Positions 8,642-16,440 of a stretch of 64,000 nt of DNA are shown here, piece after piece. Under the pieces are notes generated by a model, which ran no database searches, was not told the origin of the DNA, and saw only the letters and a program-made list of their open reading frames with translations. Source of the DNA: Isosphaeraceae bacterium (GTDB taxonomy: Bacteria; Planctomycetota; Planctomycetia; Isosphaerales; Isosphaeraceae); contig BPJS01000001.1 of NCBI GenBank assembly GCA_026004735.1, positions 3,986,859 to 4,050,858 on the forward strand, in the 5' to 3' direction. Position 1 is the first letter of the stretch. Every line of letters begins with the position of its first letter. Position numbers and translations under genes: made by a program.

Positions 8642-10264
8642 TCAGGGCTCCGCTGCCGATCGATTCTCCCCTACCGTCCGCGCCAACACCCGCACCGTGC
8701 CCCGACCATCCTCAAACGCGCGAATCCGCTCAATCGCGGGCGCCGACTCCGGCCAGTGCTCCGCCTCCGCCGCCAGCAGCAATACATAGTGCGGCCCCGG
8801 CGCATCCAGATACTCCAGCCAGGCCGGGGCCACCAACCGCCGCACCCGCCGACCCAACGCCGCCATCAACGCCGGCCGCTCGTCGTGAAACACATACACC
8901 GTCTCCCGAGGCGGCACCCACTGTCCAATCGCCCGTCCCCACGGCCCCTGCCCCAACCGATACGCCCGCTCCGGCGCATAAATCCCCGCATACGCCAGCA
9001 CGATCCCCAAACTCACCCCCGCCAATCCAGCGGCCACCCACGCCGATCGCCGAGTCCACGCACCCACCGCCGCATACGCCATCCCCACCGTCGCCAGACC
9101 CGCCACCAGGAGCGCCAGTTCCCGGTAATACGCCACCCGCACCGCCAGAACCACCATCACCGGCAACGCTCCCACCACCCACACCAGACACAATCCCGCC
9201 CCCAGCCACCGCGCCCACGCTCCAACCTTCCCCCATTGCCCCAATCCTTTCCCCACCCCCACTACACCCAGAACCACCAGCGCCACCCATAGCCACGACG
9301 TGCCCGCCACGGCAAAACCCGGCAGCAGCGTCCCCCCCAGCGCCGCAACGCCCGCCGCCTGAGCCCAACCTGCCACAAGCTGCCTCTGCCCCTCACTCCA
9401 AGCACCCCCGGCCCGCTGCCCAGCCGCCAACACCGCCAGCGGCGACCACGGCAACCCAAGCCCCAACGCCGCCACGACCGTCCACCAGCCCATCGGTTCC
9501 CGCAATGGCGCCAACAGCGCGACCGCCCACGCCTGACCTGGTACCGTCGCCAGCGCCCAGCCGCTCCACAACCCCAACGCCAGCAACGAGGGGACGACCA
9601 GCGCCCCGCTGAGATATGCCCCCTTACGGCCCAGTAGCACCACCCAGACCAGTCCCAACACCACCACCGGCAATCCACCCCAAACAAACCCCACCGCCAG
9701 CCACAACCCCGCAGCCCACCCCGACCCACTCCGCAGCAACTGATCAGTAAACAAGCCCAGCGCCATGGCCGTCCCCACGTCCAGACCCAGCTCCGGGCTT
9801 CGACTCACCCCACCCAGACAACCCAGCAACCCCCAACCCACCGCCCAGCCCATCCCCTTCCCAAAAACCCGTCCCACCCCGCACCCTACTCCTAACGCCA
9901 GCACCACCATCGCCACCAGCCGCGGCAGCCAGACCACACCTGGCCACCCCGCACCCTCCCACCCGACCAGCCCCACGACCGCCGCCGAAGCCCCCAGCGG
10001 CCCGACCCGCACCGTCGGATCCCAACCGCCCATTACCTTGCCCAACGCCGCCAGCCCTTCGGCCGCTGCCAGCGCCAGGCGACTATCGCCGTCGCCCAGA
10101 TCCAGCCCCAAGCCCACCCACGACGTCCACCCCAGCACCAAGATCCCAATCCCAATCCCAATCGCCAACGGATCGCGCAACCGGCCCTGGGTCCGCAACC
10201 CCAGCCGATCGCGCCGCCACTGCGCCCCCGAAGCGGCCTCGCGCGCCCGAACCTCACTCGCCAT
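8642..10264 (-). CDS. Polytopic membrane protein, probable GT-C (ArnT/PMT-like) glycosyltransferase
   Basis: 540 residues with ten or more hydrophobic helices and a soluble C-terminal domain of about 100 residues (YVFHDERPALMAALGRRVRR onward). Layout and local patterns (RSPELGLDVGTAMALGLF in the third loop, LREPMGWWTVVAALGLGLPW further on) resemble the ArnT/PMT family that moves sugars from polyprenyl phosphate donors on the outer face of the membrane. I could not place a clear catalytic Asp pair in the first loop; GLDLGDGDSRLALAAAEGL is the best candidate. The ATG at 10264 overlaps the preceding phosphatase stop by 11 nt, so the two are likely cotranscribed. The family assignment is moderately sure, the substrate unknown. 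Confidence 0.6.
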   Translation of the reverse strand: MASEVRAREAASGAQWRRDRLGLRTQGRLRDPLAIGIGIGILVLGWTSWVGLGLDLGDGDSRLALAAAEGLAALGKVMGGWDPTVRVGPLGASAAVVGLVGWEGAGWPGVVWLPRLVAMVVLALGVGCGVGRVFGKGMGWAVGWGLLGCLGGVSRSPELGLDVGTAMALGLFTDQLLRSGSGWAAGLWLAVGFVWGGLPVVVLGLVWVVLLGRKGAYLSGALVVPSLLALGLWSGWALATVPGQAWAVALLAPLREPMGWWTVVAALGLGLPWSPLAVLAAGQRAGGAWSEGQRQLVAGWAQAAGVAALGGTLLPGFAVAGTSWLWVALVVLGVVGVGKGLGQWGKVGAWARWLGAGLCLVWVVGALPVMVVLAVRVAYYRELALLVAGLATVGMAYAAVGAWTRRSAWVAAGLAGVSLGIVLAYAGIYAPERAYRLGQGPWGRAIGQWVPPRETVYVFHDERPALMAALGRRVRRLVAPAWLEYLDAPGPHYVLLLAAEAEHWPESAPAIERIRAFEDGRGTVRVLARTVGENRSAAEP

Positions 10265-10928
10265 CCTGACTCTCCGCCCGGATCCGATTTCGGTCCAGAA
10301 CCGCTTGCGGCTCATAGAGCTCGGCAAACGGCCGGTCCTTCACCATTTGGTAGACGTAGCCGGCCAGCCACCCCTGCCGGTACGTCTGCCGCCGCATCTC
10401 CGAAGCCACGTCCTCCACCGTCCAGCCATCGCGCTCATACCGATACAACGCGACCGCCGCCCCGGTCCGACACGTCCCCCGGGCACAATGCACCAGCACC
10501 GGCCGCCGCTCCGGGTCGTCCACTGCCTCCAGGGCCGCCCGAAACTGCTCCTCCCGCCCAAACCCATCCCCCGGCATCGGCAGATGCAGGAAATCCACTC
10601 CCAGCCGCCGCGCCAGCTCCCGCTCCCGCTCCACCTCCGCCCCCGACCGCAGAAAATTGACAATTGTCTTGATCCCAAACCGCCCCACGGCCGCTTCCAG
10701 TTGCGCGCCGGTCAGTTGGCCGCTCCGATACAGAACCCCCGGCTTCACCACGTCGAAATGATCCCAGGCCCACTCCTCCCACCGCCACACCACCGCCCCT
10801 GCGACACCCACTCCGACCATCACGACGATCAACCAGGCCGCCAAATGGGGCCCCAGCCACCGAAATACCCCGCTCCGAGTCACTGCCAACCCCCCGTTCG
10901 CGCCGGCTTCGGCCCCGACCGGACCCAA
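10254..10928 (-). CDS. Membrane-anchored dual-specificity (tyrosine-type) phosphatase
   Basis: About 224 residues from TTG 10928; GTG 10883 is an equally good start. One N-terminal membrane helix (AAWLIVVMVGVGVAGAVVW) precedes a cysteine-phosphatase domain: KPGVLYRSGQLTGAQLEAAV at the front, GIKTIVNFLRS, and the P-loop HCARGTCRTG with the catalytic Cys and Arg in the CX5R arrangement. The upstream general acid is probably in LHLPMPGDGF. Such enzymes act on phosphotyrosine, phosphoserine or other phosphoesters; a lipid or polysaccharide-related substrate is conceivable next to a membrane glycosyltransferase, but this is inference. Transcribed divergently from dsbD. Confidence 0.85.
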   Translation of the reverse strand: MGPVGAEAGANGGLAVTRSGVFRWLGPHLAAWLIVVMVGVGVAGAVVWRWEEWAWDHFDVVKPGVLYRSGQLTGAQLEAAVGRFGIKTIVNFLRSGAEVERERELARRLGVDFLHLPMPGDGFGREEQFRAALEAVDDPERRPVLVHCARGTCRTGAAVALYRYERDGWTVEDVASEMRRQTYRQGWLAGYVYQMVKDRPFAELYEPQAVLDRNRIRAESQDGE

Positions 10929-10993
10929 GCGGTCCGGACTCTAGGTCCGACCCCGCCGGCGGTCAATCCCGACCGACCCGCCCGCCCGTCCGA

Positions 10994-11022
10994 TTGTCCC
11001 CCTCGAACCCGAGGGCTAGGAT
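10994..11022 (+). promoter_or_regulatory. Candidate promoter for dsbD with a palindrome in the spacer
   Basis: TTGTCC (10994-10999) and TAGGAT (11017-11022) are 17 nt apart. The spacer holds a perfect 6-bp inverted repeat, CCCTCG (11000-11005) and CGAGGG (11010-11015), that could be an operator. Each hexamer matches the consensus at only four of six positions. It lies about 85 nt before the dsbD start region. Confidence 0.35.
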
Positions 11023-11106
11023 AAAACGAGTCTGGTTGTTCAAACTCCGGATCACGACTCGCTCGGCTGAACGCGCCCCGCCGACCGGGTTCCGACGCCG
11101 TCACTC

Positions 11107-13425
11107 GTGATGGGAGCGTGCCGATCCATGCCTGCCGCCCTGCCAGCCACTCCCCGCTTCACCGGTCCAGCCACCCTGATCGCCCTGCTCGCACTGGCCG
11201 TGGCCTGCCCCGCGCAGGAGCCGAAGCCCAAGCGCCGCGACTCCCGCGTCAAACCCCCTGAGGTCACCTACCAGACCCGCATCGAACCGGCCACCGCCAA
11301 ACCCGGTGACACCGTCACTCTGTCGGTCACTGTCAAGGTTGCGCCCCCCTGGCATATTTACGCACACGCCCCCACCCAGCCCGTCGAAGGCCCCCGCGCC
11401 ACTCAATTCGACCTCTTCGACCCCGCCGGACTCGTGCCATCCAATACCTGGACCCCCGACTCCCCCCCTCTCCGCAAAAAAGAACCGGCCTTCCCTGACC
11501 TCGACGTCGTCGAATTCCACGAAGAACAAGTCACCTGGAGCACCACGCTCAAAGTACCCGCCGACGCCCAACCTGGCCGCCGCTCCATCAAAGCACAGAT
11601 TTACTTCCAGATTTGCGACGAGACGGCCTGCAAACCGCCCACCTACGCCACCTTGCCCGAGGCGACCCTCGAGATCCTCGCCCCCAACGCCGCGGGAGGC
11701 GGCGCGGCCCGGACGGGCCGCCCCTTTCGCCCCGAGGCCGTCCTCGCCGCGCTGACCGTTGCCCTCCAGGATCCGCCGGCCGCGATCTCCGCACCCGAGG
11801 CCTCCTCCGCCTCTACCGCCCCGGCGACGTCCGAATCCAGTCAGGCCGAGTCAAAAATCCGCGAGGGTCTGGTCCCCTTCCTCCTCTTCGCCGCCCTCAA
11901 CGGCCTGCTCGCGCTGTTGATGCCTTGCGTCTGGCCGATGGTCCCGATCACCGTCAACTTCTTCCTCAAACGCAGCCAGTCAAGCGGCGGCCGCCCGATC
12001 GGCCTGGCCCTGACCTACTGTCTGGCCATTATCGGCATCTTCACCGGCATCGGCCTGTTCTTCTCCATCGTTTTCGGCGCCGCCTCCACCACGGCCCTGG
12101 GCAACAACGCCTGGCTCAACCTTCTCTTCGGCCTGGCCTTCATCGCCATGGGTCTCAGCCTCCTCGGCCTCTTTGAATTCCGCCTCCCTTCGGCCTGGCT
12201 CAACAAATCCGCCGCCCTCGAATCCAAGGGCGGGCTGATCGGCGTCGTCTTCATGGCCGTCACCCTGACGATCACCTCCTTCACCTGCACCGCCCCGCTC
12301 GTTGGCCAGCTTCTGTTCCTCGCCTCACGCGGCCATTACCTCTACCCGACCCTCGGCTTGCTGACCTTCGCCACCGTTTTGGCTCTGCCGTTTTTCGTCC
12401 TCGCGCTGGTTCCCTCGCTGCTACAGTCGGTCCCGCGCAGCGGCGACTGGATGAACTCGGTCAAGGTCGTCGGGGGCCTGCTCGAGATCGCCGCCGCCTT
12501 CAAGTTCCTGAACACCGCCGAAACCAGCTTCCGGGGCGGTCAAGCCTCGGAGGCCATCCTCGACGCCCAAGTGGTCCTCTCGATCTGGGTCGTCAGCGCC
12601 CTGGTGGCCGGGCTGTACCTGCTCGGCCTGTTTCGGACCGACCACGACCTCGAAACCCCTAAAGTCGGCCCCATCCGCTTGGTCAGCGGCACGCTCTTCC
12701 TCGCCCTGGCTCTCTACCTGACCCCCGCCCTCTTCGGCAATCCCCCCGAGAGCGAGCTTTATCGCTCCATTGCAGGGATCTTCCCCCAGGACTCGCTCCA
12801 GGAGTTCGACTCCGCCGGCCGGATCCGTGGCTACGTCAAACGGGACCTTAACACCGTCTTCGCCCAATTGAATCAAGACCCAAGCGCCCCGGTCGCTTCT
12901 CCCGCCGATCGTGGAGGCGGCTCTCCGACCCTCGAGGTCGCCGTCGAGGCCACCTCGTCCGACCCGCAACTCGCTATCCGCCAGCACCGCGAGCTGATCG
13001 GCGACCTGAGCTGGGGCTACAGCTATGATGCCGCCCTCGAGGAAGCCCAGAAGACTCAGCGGCCGATCCTCATCGACTTCACCGGCGTCAACTGCGCCAA
13101 CTGCCGGACCATGGAAGCCAAGGTCATGCCTGCGCCGGCCGTCGAGGAACTGATGCGTCAGTTCATCCGAGTCCGGCTCCATACCGACTTCGTCCCCATC
13201 CCGACCCTCACCGAAGACCAACGCCTCGACCTCGGCGAGGACAACCTCGACCTCGAACTCCGGCTCGTCAACCAGAGCACCAGCCCGTATTACGTCATCC
13301 TCGACCCCTCCGGCTCCGTGCTCGCCCAGCAAGCCTTCGACCCCAACGTCGCCCCCTTTGTCGCCTTCCTCCAAAACGGCCTAAGCCGCTTTCAGGCCAA
13401 CGGTGGCAAGGTCGCCCTCCAGTGA
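11107..13425 (+). CDS. dsbD: DsbD-family thiol:disulfide interchange protein
   Basis: Up to 772 residues from GTG 11107; ATG 11110 and 11128 are alternatives, the last giving the tidiest signal peptide. Order of domains: signal segment (LIALLALAVAC); an immunoglobulin-like N-terminal domain with the Cys pair in FQICDETACKPP (about 170 and 175); eight or so membrane helices with one Cys in LLMPCVWPMVPI and one in SFTCTAPLVG; and a thioredoxin domain with CANC (663-666). This is the three-module DsbD electron relay that passes reductant from cytoplasmic thioredoxin to the periplasm, used in cytochrome c maturation and disulfide isomerisation. The window also encodes two c-type cytochromes, which could need it. 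Confidence 0.9.
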   Translation: MMGACRSMPAALPATPRFTGPATLIALLALAVACPAQEPKPKRRDSRVKPPEVTYQTRIEPATAKPGDTVTLSVTVKVAPPWHIYAHAPTQPVEGPRATQFDLFDPAGLVPSNTWTPDSPPLRKKEPAFPDLDVVEFHEEQVTWSTTLKVPADAQPGRRSIKAQIYFQICDETACKPPTYATLPEATLEILAPNAAGGGAARTGRPFRPEAVLAALTVALQDPPAAISAPEASSASTAPATSESSQAESKIREGLVPFLLFAALNGLLALLMPCVWPMVPITVNFFLKRSQSSGGRPIGLALTYCLAIIGIFTGIGLFFSIVFGAASTTALGNNAWLNLLFGLAFIAMGLSLLGLFEFRLPSAWLNKSAALESKGGLIGVVFMAVTLTITSFTCTAPLVGQLLFLASRGHYLYPTLGLLTFATVLALPFFVLALVPSLLQSVPRSGDWMNSVKVVGGLLEIAAAFKFLNTAETSFRGGQASEAILDAQVVLSIWVVSALVAGLYLLGLFRTDHDLETPKVGPIRLVSGTLFLALALYLTPALFGNPPESELYRSIAGIFPQDSLQEFDSAGRIRGYVKRDLNTVFAQLNQDPSAPVASPADRGGGSPTLEVAVEATSSDPQLAIRQHRELIGDLSWGYSYDAALEEAQKTQRPILIDFTGVNCANCRTMEAKVMPAPAVEELMRQFIRVRLHTDFVPIPTLTEDQRLDLGEDNLDLELRLVNQSTSPYYVILDPSGSVLAQQAFDPNVAPFVAFLQNGLSRFQANGGKVALQ

Positions 13426-13467
13426 CCGCGACCGCAGCGGCTTCGCACGCTCATCCCGACGCCCTGC

Positions 13468-14565
13468 CTACGCGTCGTCGTAAGCCACGTCGATCTCCCG
13501 ATCTGTGAACCGGACCCCGCGCCGCCCAGGCACGACCTCGCCGATCACCCAGGCCGGCACCTCGGCTTCCTTGCGGAGCGTCCGCACCACCGCGTCGGCG
13601 TAATATTCGGCCACTACCAGAATCAGCCCAATCCCCATGTTGAAGACCCGGAACATCTCGACGTCCGGCAGGCCGCTCAATCCTTGCAGCCACTCAAAGA
13701 CCGGCGGCACTTCCCAGCTCCGCGTCAACCGGAATGCCAGTCCCCGCGGCAGGATTCGCGGCGGATTCTCGATCAGTCCCCCGCCCGTGATGTGCGCGAT
13801 GCCGTGCACGATCCGTTTGACCCGATAATGCCGATATACCGCCTTGAGCGCTCGAGTATAGATCCGCGTCGGTTCCAGAAACTCCTCGGCCACCGTTCGC
13901 CCCAAGGCGTCCACTCGGCTCGTCGGCTCCAGCCCCGCCACCTCAAACGCCAGCTTGCGCGCCAGGCTATAACCATTCGAATGCAAACCGCTCGACGCCA
14001 GACCGATCACCCGGTCGCCCGCCCGAATCTCTTGGCCCGATAGCCATCGCTTCCGCTCCACGACGCCCACGCAAAATCCAGCCAGGTCATACTCACCCGG
14101 CGCATAAAAGTCGGGCAGGATCGCCGTCTCTCCCCCCAGCAACGCCACCTCGGCCTCGCGGCATCCATCCGAGATTCCCTGCACGATCGCTGCCGTCAAC
14201 TCCGGATCGTCTCGGCTCATCGCCAGGTAATCGAGGAAAAACAGCGGCTCGGCCCCCGCGCACAAGCAATCGTTGACCGACATCGCCACCAGGTCGATGC
14301 CGACCGTCTCATGCCGTCCGACCGCCATCGCCACCTTGAGCTTCGTCCCCACCCCATCCGTCGCCGACACCAACACTGGATCCCGATACGTCCGCGACAA
14401 CAGCCCGATGTTGTCGTTCAGACGAAACAACCCGGCAAAGCCATCCGGCCATTCCAGAACCCGCGGCGTGTAGGTCCGCCGCATCAGCGGCGGCAGCCGC
14501 CGCATCGTCTCCGCGTAAACGTCCAGGTCCACGCCGGCCGCGCGATAATCGATCGGTTGCGCCAT
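13468..14565 (-). CDS. purM: Phosphoribosylformylglycinamidine cyclo-ligase (AIR synthetase)
   Basis: 365 residues from ATG 14565 (ATG 14580 would add five). It closes the imidazole ring in purine synthesis, making AIR from FGAM with ATP. Family markers are in order: IDYRAAGVDLD near the start, SATDGVGTKLKVA, GIDLVAMSVNDCLCAGAEPLFFLDYLA, LLGGETAILPDFY, GLASSGLHSNGYSL and HITGGGLIENPPRILP. Length and order match PurM throughout, with no sign of truncation. It is convergent with dsbD (42 nt between stops). No other pur gene is nearby. Confidence 0.95.
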   Translation of the reverse strand: MAQPIDYRAAGVDLDVYAETMRRLPPLMRRTYTPRVLEWPDGFAGLFRLNDNIGLLSRTYRDPVLVSATDGVGTKLKVAMAVGRHETVGIDLVAMSVNDCLCAGAEPLFFLDYLAMSRDDPELTAAIVQGISDGCREAEVALLGGETAILPDFYAPGEYDLAGFCVGVVERKRWLSGQEIRAGDRVIGLASSGLHSNGYSLARKLAFEVAGLEPTSRVDALGRTVAEEFLEPTRIYTRALKAVYRHYRVKRIVHGIAHITGGGLIENPPRILPRGLAFRLTRSWEVPPVFEWLQGLSGLPDVEMFRVFNMGIGLILVVAEYYADAVVRTLRKEAEVPAWVIGEVVPGRRGVRFTDREIDVAYDDA

Positions 14566-14899
14566 TTCCGTTCCAGCCACGGCCCCACCGCATTCCCATC
14601 GTTGTTCCTGGCCCGCCCAGTCGTTCCAGTTTACCCGATCCCGGGCATCGGCCGCTCTTGATGCCTGTCAGCCATCCGCCGCCGTCTTCTCTGCCCAACC
14701 CGATATCCCGCCCGGCTCGCTCGATCGGCGGCCTCGACACGCGGCCGGCCGGGCCGAATGCTTGCAAGCCGGCCGCCGCCTCGCTTACTCTGACAATCCC
14801 CGATCCGGCCGGCTGCCCGGGCACGCCTTAAGCCCCGGATCTCTTCCCTCCGCAATGCGTTCCTACCCTTAGTGCGTGTCCCACATCAGGAGTTGCCTT
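14566..14899. other. Intergenic region between purM and the cytochrome c gene
   Basis: The genes diverge here. No convincing coding frame or RNA gene is seen. The cytochrome has a good ribosome site, AGGAG at 14888-14892, seven bases before ATG 14900. I could not pick a promoter for either gene with confidence. Confidence 0.5.
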
Positions 14900-15346
14900 A
14901 TGACCTCATCCAAGGTGCGAGCCTTGTTCATCGCCGGCTTGGCGACCTTCGTTATGGGCTTGGGCTATGCGGCTATGGCCTCCCCCCGACCCGACGATTC
15001 TCCGCTCCATGAGCTGATGGAAAAAGTCCAGGCCAACAACGCCGTGATCCTCAAGGGCGTCCGCACCGAGGCCAACTTCCGTAAAAGCAAGGACGACGTC
15101 GTCAAGGCCGCCCAGGATCTGATCGAACTCGGCAAGGAAGCCCGCAAGGCCACCGAACCCGCCCAGAAGGAAAAGCAGCCCCAGTCCCGCTGGGAAGAGC
15201 TGACCGACGCCATGATCAAGGAGTCCGAGAAGTTTGCCTCCGCCGTCGCCAAGCCCGACATCAAGCAGGCCGACGCCAAAAACGCCTACAAAGCCGTTCA
15301 GCGTAGCTGCACCGATTGCCACGACGTGTTCCGTAAGGATGAGTAG
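14900..15346 (+). CDS. Exported c-type cytochrome, class II-like (haem site near the C-terminus)
   Basis: 148 residues from ATG 14900, chosen for its AGGAG site. The N-terminus is a signal peptide (LFIAGLATFVMGLGYAAMA), the middle is charged helix (DDVVKAAQDLIELGKEARKA), and a single haem motif CTDCH sits eleven residues from the end. This is the four-helix architecture of cytochrome c'/c556. It would sit outside the cytoplasmic membrane. A second protein of the same plan is encoded at 43808-44206 behind the PDH operon. Its partner is unknown; electron transfer or gas/metal sensing are both compatible with the family. Confidence 0.85.
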   Translation: MTSSKVRALFIAGLATFVMGLGYAAMASPRPDDSPLHELMEKVQANNAVILKGVRTEANFRKSKDDVVKAAQDLIELGKEARKATEPAQKEKQPQSRWEELTDAMIKESEKFASAVAKPDIKQADAKNAYKAVQRSCTDCHDVFRKDE

Positions 15347-15391
15347 TCAGCCGCCCGCCCGCTTCTCCGTCAACCTTCGGCTCCAACCCGT

Positions 15392-15437
15392 CGGCCCGGC
15401 CCGCACAGAAACCCGCGCGGCGCCGGGCCGTGTTTCG
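15392..15437 (+). terminator. GC-rich hairpin after the cytochrome c gene, possible terminator
   Basis: Perfect 8-bp inverted repeat CGGCCCGG (15392-15399) and CCGGGCCG (15423-15430), 23-nt loop, followed by TGTTTCGT. The T tract is poor and the loop long, so termination is only a possibility; it may instead fold in the leader of the next gene. Confidence 0.3.
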
Positions 15438-15456
15438 TCATGCTCTCGGACGCCTT

Positions 15457-16203
15457 ATGCCCTTATTGCCCCCCGGCCCAGTCTACCTCTGCGACCACAC
15501 CTCGCCCGACATCCATGAAAACCTGGCTCTCGATGAAGCCCTGCTCGAACAGGCTGAAGCCGAGGCGATCGCACCCACCCTCCGCTTCTGGCAACACCCG
15601 TCTTTGGCCGTCGTCCTCGGCGCCTCCTGCCGACTCCGCCACGACGTCTTGATCCCCGCCTGCCAAGCCGACTCCATCCCGATCGCCCGACGCTCTAGCG
15701 GCGGCGGGACCGTCCTGATCGGCCCCGGCGCGCTCTGCGTCGCGGTCATCCTGCCCATTTCCGCCCACCCCAGCCTCTCCTCCGTCCCCTCCGCCCAACG
15801 CCACGTACTCCAGGCGGCCGCCGACGCCCTCAGCCCCCTCGTCTCACCCCTCCAACTCCTCGGCCACGCCGACCTGACTCTCCACAACCGCAAAATCGCC
15901 GGCAGTGCCCAGCGCCGGCTCCGATCCCACCTCCTCGTCCACTTCACCCTCCTCTGCACCTTCCCGATCGACGCCATTGCCCGCTACCTCTCCATTCCGG
16001 CCCGCCAACCCGCCTACCGCGCCGGCCGGTCCCACGCCGAGTTCCTCGCCAACCTCAACATTCCCCCCCAAACCATCTCCCACCACCTTCTCGCATACTG
16101 GACATCCGAACACACACTGATCCCCATCCCGCCCCCACAATCACGGATCGACCGGATCCTTGCCGATAAAATGCATTGTGCCGGTTGGATCGATCGTTTC
16201 TAA
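15457..16203 (+). CDS. Lipoate-protein ligase A family protein (biotin/lipoyl ligase fold)
   Basis: 248 residues from ATG 15457 (GTG 15430 is possible). Fold markers: ENLALDEALLEQAEAE, the substrate loop RRSSGGGTVLIGPGALCVAV, and the central lysine motif NRKIAGSAQRR, whose Lys contacts the carboxylate of lipoate or octanoate. It may attach lipoate (or octanoate) to the E2 proteins, whose genes are close by (sucB at 19.4 kb, pdhC at 41 kb). The family also includes octanoyltransferases and biotin ligases; the GH instead of a more typical D near GHADLTLHNRK makes the exact activity uncertain. No separate C-terminal accessory domain is present. Confidence 0.75.
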   Translation: MPLLPPGPVYLCDHTSPDIHENLALDEALLEQAEAEAIAPTLRFWQHPSLAVVLGASCRLRHDVLIPACQADSIPIARRSSGGGTVLIGPGALCVAVILPISAHPSLSSVPSAQRHVLQAAADALSPLVSPLQLLGHADLTLHNRKIAGSAQRRLRSHLLVHFTLLCTFPIDAIARYLSIPARQPAYRAGRSHAEFLANLNIPPQTISHHLLAYWTSEHTLIPIPPPQSRIDRILADKMHCAGWIDRF

Positions 16204-16243
16204 ACCCCAGCGGCCCCCTCCCGGTCGGCTCGGTCGGGGTTTT
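16202..16243 (+). terminator. Possible terminator after the lipoate ligase gene
   Basis: AAACCCC (16202-16208) can pair with GGGGTTT (16236-16242), followed by one more T. The stem has 7 bp and the loop is 27 nt, so it is weak; it overlaps the stop codon of the upstream gene. Confidence 0.25.
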
Positions 16244-16440
16244 CCCGGTCAGGCCATGCCAGAATTCCTCCCGTCTTCCTATACTGAAGTCAGGACGCGC
16301 GTCCGATTGGGACTGTTCGGCCGTAGATCGGTCCAAGACACGGCATCGGTGGAGGATCGCCGGGTGTCGATCCTCCCCTGAACAGTCCTCGACCCCACGC
16401 GTCGCCCTCCGCGCGGGCGCGCTTGTAAGGATCGCCTCTT

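Noticed and set aside
16257..16285. TATACT at 16280-16285 as a sucA promoter
   Set aside because: No acceptable -35 element lies 16-18 nt upstream.
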